Shown here piece after piece: positions 28,952 through 37,913 of a DNA stretch of 64,000 nt (positions are counted from its first letter, which is position 1; every line of letters begins with the position of its first letter). The stretch is from Vibrio mediterranei. Its GTDB lineage: Bacteria > Pseudomonadota > Gammaproteobacteria > Enterobacterales > Vibrionaceae. The stretch is taken from contig NZ_FLLQ01000004.1 of assembly GCF_900088415.1 (NCBI RefSeq), positions 372,001-436,000 of the forward strand, read 5' to 3'. The notes below the pieces were generated by a model. It saw nothing but the letters and a program-made list of their open reading frames with translations. It was not told where the DNA came from and made no database searches. The position numbers and the translations under genes were made by a program.

Positions 28952-29008
28952 GATTGCTTCCTTTTTAAATAAGTGATTAGCGCCCTCTTCATTAGAGGCC
29001 GCCAACGG

Positions 29009-32000
29009 TTATTGGTTAATTTCTTTTGATTTCCATAACTTGTAGATAGCCGGAAGGACTAGCAATGTGAGCAGTAACGCGGATGCCATGCCGCCAATCA
29101 TTGGAGCGGCGATCCGTTGCATCACTTCAGAGCCAGTACCTGACCCATACATAATTGGAATAAGACCGATGATAACTGTTAACACCGTCATCATGACGGG
29201 TCGCACACGCAGCCCTGCTCCTTCTCGGATTGCCTCGGTTAACATATCGAGCGTTAGTGGTGCTTGATTTTCTTGTGCCGCTAGTTTGCGTGCATGCCAT
29301 GCTTGATTTAGGTAAACCAGCATAATGACTCCAATCTCGACCGCTACCCCAGCAAGCGCGATAAAGCCAACTCCTACAGCAATCGAGAAGTTGTACCCAA
29401 GGTAGTGCATAAGCCACAAGCCACCTACCATGGCGAGCGGCAGTGTCCCCATAATGACCAGCACTTCACCGACCCTTCTAAAACTCAGGTAAAGCAGCAA
29501 CATAATGATGGAGAGAGTAACAGGCACAACAACGCTTAAACGATCTTTGGCGCGCTCCATATACTCATATTGACCAGACCACGTTAGCGAGTACCCCGCT
29601 GGTAGGGGCAATTGCTCTGCCACAATGTTTTGAGCTTCAGTGACATACGACCCAAGATCGCGCTCAGCAATATCAACAAACACCCAGCCGTTCGGGCGAG
29701 CGTTCTCAGTCTTAATCATTGGCGGGCCATCTTCATAGCGAATTTCCGCCACATCTGCTAACGCGATTCGAGCACCATTTGGAGTGACAAGAGGCAGGTT
29801 CTGTAGCTTCACCACCGAATCACGATAATCTTGTGGATAGCGAACGTTAATTGGGTATCGCTCCAACCCTTCCACTGTCTCGCCCACATTCATACCACCC
29901 ACTGCCGTTGACACAACTTGCTGAACATCACTGACGTTAAGGCCATAACGCGCGGCGGCGAGTCGTTTGATATCAATCGTGACATATCGTCCACCCGCTA
30001 CCCTTTCGGCATATACCGACACCGTGCCTTGAATCGTATTGAGGATAGGTTCGATATTGGCACCTATCTCCTCGATGACTTTGAGATCAGGTCCAGCGAT
30101 CTTGATACCTATTGGCGTCTTTATCCCAGTGGCCAACATGTCGATGCGAGTCTTAATTGGCATTACCCACGCGTTTGTTAGCCCTGGGAACTGAACCAAA
30201 TCATCAAACTCCTTACGTAGTGATTCTGTGGTAACGCCATCTCGCCACTCTGAGCGAGGCTTCAATTGGATGGTGGTCTCAATCATGGTTAAAGGGGCTG
30301 GGTCAGTGGCAGTTTCTGCACGACCAATCTTGCCCCACACAGTCTCGACTTCAGGAACGGTCTTGATCAACTTGTTGGTTTGTTGAAGCAGTTCACGTGC
30401 TTTACCAATCGAGATACCAGGATAAGTCGTTGGCATGTACATCAAATCCCCTTCATCCAAAGGCGGAATAAACTCACTACCTAACTTACTGGTCGGATAG
30501 AAAGCCGACCCCATCAAGACGATAGCCAGTACAATCATCGATTTAGGGTAACGAAGACTTAGGTTAAGCATCGGTCGATACAAGACAATCAACGCTTTGT
30601 TGACGGGATTTTTATGTTCGGGCAGCACTTTCCCACGAATAAAGTACCCCATCAGCACAGGCACCAAAGTAATGGCTAAACCCGCAGCTGCTGCCATGGC
30701 GTATGTTTTGGTATAAGCGAGTGGTGAGAACATTTTGCCTTCCTGCCCTTCAAGCGCGAACACAGGAACAAAGCTCAATGTGATAATAAGCAAAGAGAAA
30801 AACAGCGGAGCACCGACTTCTTCTGCTGCGCGTCCGATAACTTGCCAGCGGTTTTTATCGGTGAGGGGCGTTTTCTCGATATGTTTGTGAACATTTTCGA
30901 TCATCACTATCGCACCATCGACCATAGCCCCAATGGCAATAGCGATCCCACCCAACGACATAATATTGGCGTTAATCCCTTGCCAGTGCATGACGATAAA
31001 TGCGGACAAAATGCCAATGGGCAAACTAATAGCAATCACAAGTGAAGAACGAATGTGGAATAAGAACAGCGCACAGACTATGGCTACTACCACGAACTCT
31101 TCTGCCAACTTCTTCCATAGATTTTCAACCGCCGCATCGATGAGCGTTGAACGGTCATAAGTCGCAACAATCTCAACGCCATCAGGCAGACCGCGTTGCA
31201 GCTCTTCCAACTTTGCTTTGACATCATGAATAACCTGACTGGCGTTCTCCCCAAAACGCATAACGATAACGCCACCAACCGCTTCACCTTCACCATTAAA
31301 CTCGGAAATACCACGACGCATTTGAGGCCCAAGATTGATGTCCGCGATATCCCCCAGCAATAGAGGAGTACCTTTGCTCGTCACCTTAAGAGGAAGCGCT
31401 TTGATATCCTCAATGCTACTCAAGTAACCCGTAGTGCGAACCATATGTTCAGCCTCACCGACCTCTATCACTGATGCACCAGTCTCTTGGTTACCATTTT
31501 TGATAGCCATGTTGACCTGCTGCAAGGTCAGGTCATAAGCACGTAACTTAGCAGGATCAATTTGGACCTGATACTGCTTGACCATACCGCCTACCGTCGC
31601 GACTTCCGAAACGCCAGCAACGGTCTGTAACTCATACTTTAAAAACCAGTCTTGTATACTGCGAAGTTCTGCTAGGTCATGCTGGCCTGTCTTGTCTTGT
31701 AGTACGTAGCTGTAAATCCAGCCCACCCCTGTCGCATCGGGACCCAGAGTCGGCTTTGCCTGTGCTGGTAAGTTAGGCGTAACTTGGCTTAAGTACTCTA
31801 AAACCCGCGAACGTGCCCAGTACATGTCGGTATCATCGTTGAAGATAATGTACACATACGAATCACCGAAGAAGGAGTATCCCCGCACCGTTTCTGCGCC
31901 CGGCACCGCTAACATGGCTGTCGTCAGAGGATAAGTAACCTGATCCTCAACAACCTGTGGAGCCTGTCCCGGATAACTGGTTTTGATAATCACCTGAACA

Positions 32001-32131
32001 TCTGACAGATCAGGAATAGCGTCAACAGGTGTATTCTTCACACTGTACAAACCTGCTAATGTCAAAAAGCAGGTAGCGACCAAGACCAGAAAACGATTAT
32101 TGATAGACCAACGAATAATGGCTCCAATCAT
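29009..32131 (-). CDS. cusA: Heavy-metal RND efflux pump, CusA/CzcA family
   Basis: 1040 residues, as in CusA (1047). It begins MIGAIIRWSINNRFLV and has twelve membrane helices in the RND pattern, with large periplasmic loops after helices 1 and 7. The helix-4 segment GAMVDGAIVMIENVHKH carries the HAE/HME-type acidic proton-relay residues. Periplasmic Met residues (for example WVMPIKTRIDMLATG) suit Cu(I)/Ag(I) transport. The start codon overlaps the end of the adaptor gene by 4 bases (ATGA). With the adaptor and outer-membrane channel it forms a tripartite pump that exports copper or silver from the periplasm. Substrate is inferred from the CusF domains and cupredoxin next door. Confidence 0.9.
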   Translation of the reverse strand: MIGAIIRWSINNRFLVLVATCFLTLAGLYSVKNTPVDAIPDLSDVQVIIKTSYPGQAPQVVEDQVTYPLTTAMLAVPGAETVRGYSFFGDSYVYIIFNDDTDMYWARSRVLEYLSQVTPNLPAQAKPTLGPDATGVGWIYSYVLQDKTGQHDLAELRSIQDWFLKYELQTVAGVSEVATVGGMVKQYQVQIDPAKLRAYDLTLQQVNMAIKNGNQETGASVIEVGEAEHMVRTTGYLSSIEDIKALPLKVTSKGTPLLLGDIADINLGPQMRRGISEFNGEGEAVGGVIVMRFGENASQVIHDVKAKLEELQRGLPDGVEIVATYDRSTLIDAAVENLWKKLAEEFVVVAIVCALFLFHIRSSLVIAISLPIGILSAFIVMHWQGINANIMSLGGIAIAIGAMVDGAIVMIENVHKHIEKTPLTDKNRWQVIGRAAEEVGAPLFFSLLIITLSFVPVFALEGQEGKMFSPLAYTKTYAMAAAAGLAITLVPVLMGYFIRGKVLPEHKNPVNKALIVLYRPMLNLSLRYPKSMIVLAIVLMGSAFYPTSKLGSEFIPPLDEGDLMYMPTTYPGISIGKARELLQQTNKLIKTVPEVETVWGKIGRAETATDPAPLTMIETTIQLKPRSEWRDGVTTESLRKEFDDLVQFPGLTNAWVMPIKTRIDMLATGIKTPIGIKIAGPDLKVIEEIGANIEPILNTIQGTVSVYAERVAGGRYVTIDIKRLAAARYGLNVSDVQQVVSTAVGGMNVGETVEGLERYPINVRYPQDYRDSVVKLQNLPLVTPNGARIALADVAEIRYEDGPPMIKTENARPNGWVFVDIAERDLGSYVTEAQNIVAEQLPLPAGYSLTWSGQYEYMERAKDRLSVVVPVTLSIIMLLLYLSFRRVGEVLVIMGTLPLAMVGGLWLMHYLGYNFSIAVGVGFIALAGVAVEIGVIMLVYLNQAWHARKLAAQENQAPLTLDMLTEAIREGAGLRVRPVMMTVLTVIIGLIPIMYGSGTGSEVMQRIAAPMIGGMASALLLTLLVLPAIYKLWKSKEINQ

Positions 32132-33840
32132 GGCTGACCTCCTCCACGCTGCAGATCAATAAGCACATAGTCCGAACCCTGCTTCGTCACTAAGAAGCGC
32201 ACCGTTTCGCCTTCAGAGAAGCCTGTTAAATCCACATTTCCTTGAGAAGTGAAGTTCATTTCTCCGGCTTCCCAGCCCCATTCAGCAACGGCGTTGTGAC
32301 TGAGGGTTATCATGCCAAAATCAGCCATCAACATGGTGATATCCCCTTGAACCCAAACTTGCTCGACAACCCGTTTGTCACTCACTTTGAGATCGATAAT
32401 GGCGTATTGCCCTGAATCGGTCTTTGCCATTTCAAACTCAACCTGTTGACCCGATTGCAAGGTGTTAAGGTTGACACCCTTGTCCACCGTGAAATCCATA
32501 GTCATCCCCGGCCAATCCCACTCTGGCACGGGTTGGTGATTAATGGTCAACATATTGTGCCCTGCCATCACACTCGTGATTTCACCTTGCGCCCACACAG
32601 CCTCCGCTGGCGGTTCTACACCGTTGATTCGTGACAAATCCGCACTTTGGCTTGACTCCGAATCCAACATAAACTGCGCAGAGGTCACCACCTTGTCACT
32701 TGTGGTCAATCCTGCTAACACCTCAACTCGGTCACGGGCCTCTCGTCCAATGTCGATACGTGCCGAGCGGTATTTACCGCCTCCTTCGGATAACACCACG
32801 CGAGTCATCCCTCCAGAGCGAATCACGCTTGAACGAGGTATAGTGAGCACCGCATGCTCCGTCTTGGGTTGCAGCGCAATGTTGGCAAACATATTTGGCT
32901 TCAATTGATGGTCTGGGTTAGCAAACTTGAGTCTTACTCTTAGCGTTCTCGTTGCAGGGTCGAGAATCGGATAAACATAGTCAATTTCTCCTTGCCATTC
33001 CCTGCCTGATAGCGCGTCTAATGTCATCGTTGCTTGGCTACCCGCTTTGATCCATTCCGCTTGGCGTTCGAACACTTCAGCATCGACCCAAACTTCATCA
33101 ATTGGCCCCGCGCTGATAACCGATTGAGCTGGGGACAAATAGCCACCTTCTCGGATATTCAATGTAGCCACCACACCATTGCCCAGTGCCTTGATATCAA
33201 TGGTCTGGGACGCTTTGCCTTGCTTGACTATCTGGTTAATTTGAGCTCGGTCTACACCCAGGGAAATTAAACGCTCCGTGGCGCCTTTAACCAAACTACT
33301 GCGTCCTGTGCGATGGGCATTAAGTAACTCTTCCTGCGCTTTGACCAGCTCTGGTGAATAAAGCTTGAATAACACATCTCCTTTGTTAACACGCTCTCCC
33401 ACAGCATTGATATAGAGCTTTTCGACCCAGCCTGCAACGCGCACATTGGTTTGCCACAAACGACTTTCATCAAAAGCGATATAGCCGACTGTCTCGATAC
33501 GCGGCGATAGCTTCGCTAGCTTTACCGGTTCTGTTTTTACTCCTAAATTGTTCTCCACCGCCGGGTTGATGTTGACCGTTCCTGGTTTGTCATTACCACC
33601 GTTAAGGTCATCGGCGTACACAGGAATAAGGTCCATTCCCATTGGGGATTTACCTAGTTGATCGCGTTGATAGTTTGGGTCCATCGGTGCTACCCAGTAC
33701 AGCGGCTCTTTCGCTCCCGTTGTACTGGTATTTTCATCGGACGCCTCCGCCATGTTATGACCTCCGACATAAGGAGCGACTAGCACACCAATTCCAGCGC
33801 CAACCGCTAAGGCCAATAGCGCAACATTCAATGTCTTCAT
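32128..33840 (-). CDS. cusB: RND periplasmic adaptor CusB with two C-terminal CusF domains
   Basis: 570 residues; E. coli CusB has about 407 and CusF is a separate protein. Order: membrane anchor or signal (1-30), a Met-type metal-binding motif (about 47-75, APMDPNYQRDQLGKSPMGMD), adaptor core with hairpin, lipoyl and barrel parts (100-395), then two CusF-like OB folds at 414-488 and 495-567. The first has the complete copper set H435, W443, M446, M448, with the same spacing as E. coli CusF H36, W44, M47, M49. The second has H515, W523 and M528 but Gly526 replaces the first Met. It links CusA to CusC and hands over Cu(I)/Ag(I). Confidence 0.9.
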   Translation of the reverse strand: MKTLNVALLALAVGAGIGVLVAPYVGGHNMAEASDENTSTTGAKEPLYWVAPMDPNYQRDQLGKSPMGMDLIPVYADDLNGGNDKPGTVNINPAVENNLGVKTEPVKLAKLSPRIETVGYIAFDESRLWQTNVRVAGWVEKLYINAVGERVNKGDVLFKLYSPELVKAQEELLNAHRTGRSSLVKGATERLISLGVDRAQINQIVKQGKASQTIDIKALGNGVVATLNIREGGYLSPAQSVISAGPIDEVWVDAEVFERQAEWIKAGSQATMTLDALSGREWQGEIDYVYPILDPATRTLRVRLKFANPDHQLKPNMFANIALQPKTEHAVLTIPRSSVIRSGGMTRVVLSEGGGKYRSARIDIGREARDRVEVLAGLTTSDKVVTSAQFMLDSESSQSADLSRINGVEPPAEAVWAQGEITSVMAGHNMLTINHQPVPEWDWPGMTMDFTVDKGVNLNTLQSGQQVEFEMAKTDSGQYAIIDLKVSDKRVVEQVWVQGDITMLMADFGMITLSHNAVAEWGWEAGEMNFTSQGNVDLTGFSEGETVRFLVTKQGSDYVLIDLQRGGGQP

Positions 33841-33860
33841 CTTTGTTTACCTTCTCAGAA

Positions 33861-35255
33861 TTATTGTTGTTTTGATGGCACTGAAAGCACCGGAGTTGAG
33901 GCTTGATAATCAAAACCACCCAGAAAATAGGACAGGTCGCTATTGACCAAGCTAAGATCGGTTTCCAACCTCAGCGCCTCTAGCTCTATTGCCAGTTCGT
34001 CTCTAGAGGCGGTGATCACATCACTAAATTGCGCAGTGCTGTTTTCATAACCTCTTTCTACAGCTTTGGTGCGAGCTTTAGCCTGAGAAAGGAGACTTTG
34101 ACGATAACGTTCAAGACGTTCGGTGAGGTTTTGCCTATCCATTGTCAGTGCACTGACTTTGGCGTACATCTGAGAAAGCAATGCATCCTTATTAGATTTA
34201 GTGGCGACCACTTGATACTCGGCAGCGGCATGATTTTTATCCTGACGATTACCAGTGAACAGAGGAATATCCATTGTGACATAAGCGCTCACTAAATCTG
34301 GCGCTGGCTCACCGCGCATATTGTTAGCTTGTCGATGGGCATACATCGCTTCAACGCCAAACTGCGGTTTGTACGCTTCCTCTGCAATGGCTACTTGGGT
34401 TTCACTTGCAGCTATTTCGATATCTGCCACGCGAGCCATTGGGTGCTGATTGAGAATAGCGTAGTAGTCCGAACGACTGTGCTCTAAAAGACGACCTTCC
34501 AATCTCTGCCAGTCTGAAGTCGTGGTCGCCTTAAGAGTCGGCGAATTAGACAACCATTGAGCACCTAACCATTCGGAGAGCTGAGCAATTAGGCGGTTTT
34601 GCATTTGCCTATTAGCCTGCAATTTTTCATCCAACTTGCTGACCTGCAACTGAGCCTGAATCAGATCTTGAGATTCACTGTTACCTATGGCGTAGTTAGT
34701 TTGGATAAAGCGAACCATTTCTCGCATTAGATCCTGACTTTCCAGCAGCACACGCTCTGACTGTTGCTGAAATCCCAGCTCGTACCACAGCTTTGAGATA
34801 CTGTTTGCTATCTCAAGCTCACGTGTCTGTACTTGAAATTCAACACCATCAGCTTGCTTTTGCGTTTTTTGGTTTTGCAGAGCTAACGTCGACCCTCGCC
34901 CAAACTGTTGCATCAAACCCACTGACACGTTTGTCATTGGATCTTGGTCGAATTGAAAGCTGTCCGTTGGTAGGCCGCCAACGCCAACTTTTAATACTGG
35001 GTCTTTCAACGTAGCGCTAGCAATCCCAGACTGCCTTAACGATTCTGATTGAGCGTAGAAGCGAACTCTACTTGCATCATTGGCGATCGACAATTCGATC
35101 AGCTGTTGCAGCGTTACTGAACCAAGCTGTTCTGCGCTTGGGTTGGTAACTTGCATCGTGGTGACATCGTCTGCCAAAGCTGACATCGGCATCCACAAGG
35201 CAGCGCTCACGGTAAGCGCAACCAAAGTAATAGGTTTGTTCACGATAGTATCCAA
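33861..35255 (-). CDS. cusC: TolC-family outer-membrane channel, CusC-type
   Basis: 464 residues with a signal peptide (cleavage near SALA-DD) and two OEP repeats (about 50-240 and 270-450) of long alpha-helical coiled coils and short beta strands, as in TolC/CusC. There is no lipobox Cys near the N-terminus, so unlike E. coli CusC it does not appear to be a lipoprotein. It is 20 bases upstream of cusB in the same operon and forms the exit duct of the pump. Confidence 0.85.
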   Translation of the reverse strand: MDTIVNKPITLVALTVSAALWMPMSALADDVTTMQVTNPSAEQLGSVTLQQLIELSIANDASRVRFYAQSESLRQSGIASATLKDPVLKVGVGGLPTDSFQFDQDPMTNVSVGLMQQFGRGSTLALQNQKTQKQADGVEFQVQTRELEIANSISKLWYELGFQQQSERVLLESQDLMREMVRFIQTNYAIGNSESQDLIQAQLQVSKLDEKLQANRQMQNRLIAQLSEWLGAQWLSNSPTLKATTTSDWQRLEGRLLEHSRSDYYAILNQHPMARVADIEIAASETQVAIAEEAYKPQFGVEAMYAHRQANNMRGEPAPDLVSAYVTMDIPLFTGNRQDKNHAAAEYQVVATKSNKDALLSQMYAKVSALTMDRQNLTERLERYRQSLLSQAKARTKAVERGYENSTAQFSDVITASRDELAIELEALRLETDLSLVNSDLSYFLGGFDYQASTPVLSVPSKQQ

Positions 35256-35330
35256 TCTGCGCGCTTAAATAATAAGCACGATTAAACAACTTCTTAGAAC
35301 TCTAAGAAGGGCTAGAAAAATTAGATTGGA

Positions 35331-35720
35331 TTACGCTCTAGGGGGTCGATCGAGACCGTTTGCTCGATAAATAGGACTAAACGCAAGTTCGAGCGATCTT
35401 TTGGAGAAGAGATAATGATGAATACCGTGCATTAAGTCTGCACTGATAACCCCAACACCGTTCGCACACGTTGCGCTACAGCAATTATGCTTTGATTCAC
35501 CACCACACTCACTGACGGCGGTTTGCTTAGAAACATTATGATGGGAGTTTGTGGAAGAATCGACACTAGCAGTACAATCTACCATTGCACCATGTTGAGA
35601 AGACAAAACAATATCATTAGAAAAAGCCATCGTTGGTGCACTAACGGCTAACGTTGATGCTAATAGCGCAACAATCGTCAGTAACGACATCCAACGTTTT
35701 CTAATAACACTAAAGCGCAT
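35331..35720 (-). CDS. Small exported Cys/His protein at the head of the copper operon
   Basis: 129 residues with a signal peptide or membrane anchor (hydrophobic 12-32). The mature part has five Cys (49, 72, 80, 81, 85; HNCCSATC) and scattered His, then a C-terminal SPIYRANGLDRPPRA. Short exported proteins ending in a DRPPR-like tail often precede metal-efflux operons (DUF2946-like proteins), but I cannot confirm the family. It has an AGAAGG ribosome-binding site and is the first gene after the CueR-type promoter. A copper-binding role is inferred from its Cys/His content and position. Confidence 0.65.
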   Translation of the reverse strand: MRFSVIRKRWMSLLTIVALLASTLAVSAPTMAFSNDIVLSSQHGAMVDCTASVDSSTNSHHNVSKQTAVSECGGESKHNCCSATCANGVGVISADLMHGIHHYLFSKRSLELAFSPIYRANGLDRPPRA

Positions 35721-35748
35721 AACAAGCCTTCTACGAAAAATCTTCTTG

Positions 35749-35779
35749 AGTGTAGACCCTCCCCTAAGGGGAAGGTCAA
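35749..35779 (-). promoter_or_regulatory. CueR/MerR-type metal-responsive promoter of the copper operon
   Basis: On the minus strand TTGACC (-35) and TACACT (-10) are 19 bases apart, the long spacer typical of MerR-family promoters. The spacer region holds the dyad ACCTTCCCCTT / AGGGGAGGGT. The arrangement closely follows E. coli copA and cueO promoters bound by CueR. The transcript would start about 21 bases before the first gene. No merR-type gene is in the window, so the regulator must be encoded elsewhere. Confidence 0.82.
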
Positions 35780-35797
35780 TAAAACTGTGAAGAAAAT

Positions 35798-36442
35798 TTA
35801 GAAATATCGCTGTCTTTTCGCTAAGCCAAATTGAGCTCTAAATACGTTTTCGCTCATTGGGTTATTTTCATATTTTCCGAGCCCAGTCGTCCATAACTCT
35901 TCGTCTCGACCATCCATTTTAATACCTTGAAGACAATGTAAAGAATGAATCAGCTCGTGAGCTAACACCACATAAGGCTCTGCCTTCTCACCTCTTCGGG
36001 TTACAACCTGAACGTTGGTAAAACGCATATGACATACGGAACCCGTGGCGTTGGTGGCAGATTTTTGATCTAAAGCGGAATTGTGGCTGCCTCCAGAGAT
36101 CCAGAATGGGCATCCTTGAGGTGCGTGTTTGGCGAGGTTTGAAGGTGTCATGCCTGTCAGCTTTTGGCTGTAATCTTGTGCGTATTCAATCTCAAGGTTG
36201 TAGCCACTTTGGGTAAAGTGAAGGTGTGTCGGAACACACATTACGTTCACACCTCGAGGAAAAGAACCACGAAAAGCAGGTGTCGCCGCTTGAATCGATG
36301 AAAGTAATGATTTACCTGCTGAAACCTGCTTTAGCTTGCGAAGGTTCTCTTCCATAATCACTCTGAAGTAAGGGTTCTTACTTGGGTCATATTGCACTGC
36401 GAATCCAGGAAAAGCGGGAAGGAGTTGAGTAATTTCTGCCAT
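35798..36442 (-). CDS. M91 (NleD-like) zinc metallopeptidase
   Basis: 214 residues with the zinc motif HELIH (H162, E163, H166) in VVLAHELIHSLHCLQG and a downstream acidic/aromatic stretch (DEELWTTGLGKYENNPMSENVFR), the M91 pattern. NleD, the prototype, is a type III effector of pathogenic E. coli that cleaves JNK and p38 kinases. No signal peptide, secretion chaperone or immunity-like partner is obvious, and no secretion cluster is in the window. The start has a GAGGTG ribosome-binding site. It could be an effector or toxin of a secretion system encoded elsewhere, or an intracellular peptidase. Confidence 0.75.
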   Translation of the reverse strand: MAEITQLLPAFPGFAVQYDPSKNPYFRVIMEENLRKLKQVSAGKSLLSSIQAATPAFRGSFPRGVNVMCVPTHLHFTQSGYNLEIEYAQDYSQKLTGMTPSNLAKHAPQGCPFWISGGSHNSALDQKSATNATGSVCHMRFTNVQVVTRRGEKAEPYVVLAHELIHSLHCLQGIKMDGRDEELWTTGLGKYENNPMSENVFRAQFGLAKRQRYF

Positions 36443-36717
36443 AATTCACCTCTCACTTTGCAGCTTGCGTCTAGTACCATAACGTCCGTGTCTAGAGTGT
36501 CATCTGCTCAGCTGATAAAGTTATGTGGTTGTAGCCACGATGAATTTTGAGTCTAGCCTTAATTTAAACAGGCATTGGCAAATAAAAATGAAGTTGGAGG
36601 AGGCTCACTATTTGGCGTGGTTTTATTGAAGATGTCATCAATGAAAAGGCAAACAAAATACCCAATATGCGCGAATACGTTCTTTTTGTAACGCTGGGTT
36701 AAAAACGCTTCCTGTGA

Positions 36718-37005
36718 CTATTTAACCAAATAGAGCAGTGTCGAACTAACCTTAGGGATTTCTGAACTAGGGTCTTCCCTGCAAGATTGGTGGCAGGTAT
36801 CACAAGCACTTCCATCAGCAAGACACTTTTGTCCCATGACGATGTCATCTAACGCCCTGATACCCTGACGAGAGTTCAATTCAATGCTCCGAAAAATCTG
36901 GCATTGTGCTTCATCAGCCGAATCAACTAACCCCAAAATAGAAACACCTTCCTGCTTTGCGATCACCAATAACTCTTCTATTTTACGTCTCAGCTCTGCA
37001 CTCAT
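36718..37005 (-). CDS. Small protein with Cys-rich C-terminus, unknown
   Basis: 95 residues from the second of two adjacent ATGs (37005), which is 6 bases from the AGG of the ribosome-binding site GAGGTAG. Residues 1-50 look helical (SAELRRKIEELLVIAKQEG); then come CLADGSACDTCHQSC, four Cys with spacing x6, x2, x3, and LLYLVK at the end. The Cys group could bind a metal or cluster. I do not recognise the family. It lies upstream of, and in the same direction as, the M91 gene, 275 bases away. Confidence 0.55.
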   Translation of the reverse strand: MSAELRRKIEELLVIAKQEGVSILGLVDSADEAQCQIFRSIELNSRQGIRALDDIVMGQKCLADGSACDTCHQSCREDPSSEIPKVSSTLLYLVK

Positions 37006-37913
37006 CATCTACCTCATAATACTCTAGATAATTGGTTCACTCTCCTTGGACATAACGCATGCTTACCTACCAGCGATCGAGTTCACTCTAACTGACAGTT
37101 ATATAATCAAACTACTACGTTAATGAGTTGTTATACAATGGCAGTTTACAAAGCCATACATTATTGTCGCATTAGCGTAGAAGCTCTAAACAAAGCTCTC
37201 CAGAGAGGTTAACAATATGGATTTGATAGTAAAATGAGCGGCTAGAGACAGCTATAAAGTAACCCCTGAATCGATTCAGTATGTGGTTTTGTAATGTATT
37301 GTATTTATGAGCAGTGAGTCACTTAATATAAAATCATTTTGAGCTTATGCAGAGATGAGCACCATTTTATACAATGTTATGCAAACTAATAGCTTAAGGC
37401 CAGTCTAACTCGGAAAGGTATTGAACAATTCTCAAACACAACACTGAGCTTCAGTAAAATCAATACCCTAAAGCTATTTTTATGCCGAAGTCATGCGAAG
37501 AGTTTGATCGTCGATATAGTATGGTTGTTCTGATTAAATTTCTATTAAGGAATTTTGCATGCAATAAGTAATAAGTTGAATCAACGAGAAAGTGTACTCA
37601 CATCAATAATTATCTACTTCATATTTCTGTATAGAACTTTTGATACTGTATTTTATTATTCGCCTTCTAATTATTTCTTAGCATCATGCTAGAACAATTA
37701 GCAGGTGTGGATGATGAGTTCATGAACTTTTTTTCAAATCACAGCAATGCTTCTTTATATGTGGGGATACAATACTAAAAAATAACTGATTATTGGTATA
37801 TATGTTAACATAAATATCGTGTGATCTTGTCCCACAAGTTCAAAGAAAGAATATAATTCAATCACCATTTAGAGTAAGTTCGGCTTGCACAGAAATATAA
37901 GAAGAACTAATTA
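37006..37913. other. about 900-base A+T-rich region without a recognised gene
   Basis: Strongly A+T-rich with many short palindromic bits and stop codons in all frames. A short open stretch near 37560-37690 encodes a hydrophobic peptide but has no well-spaced start. Composition is unlike the flanking housekeeping DNA, consistent with an acquired or silenced segment. Confidence 0.6.

Noticed and set aside
33640..33710. Met-type heavy-metal motif of CusB without Cys as a novelty
   Set aside because: The Met-based form is normal in CusB proteins, so the lack of Cys is not unusual.
37560..37690. Short hydrophobic peptide frame before the second LysR gene
   Set aside because: No start codon at workable distance from an AAGGA-like site, and A+T-rich DNA makes hydrophobic frames by chance.
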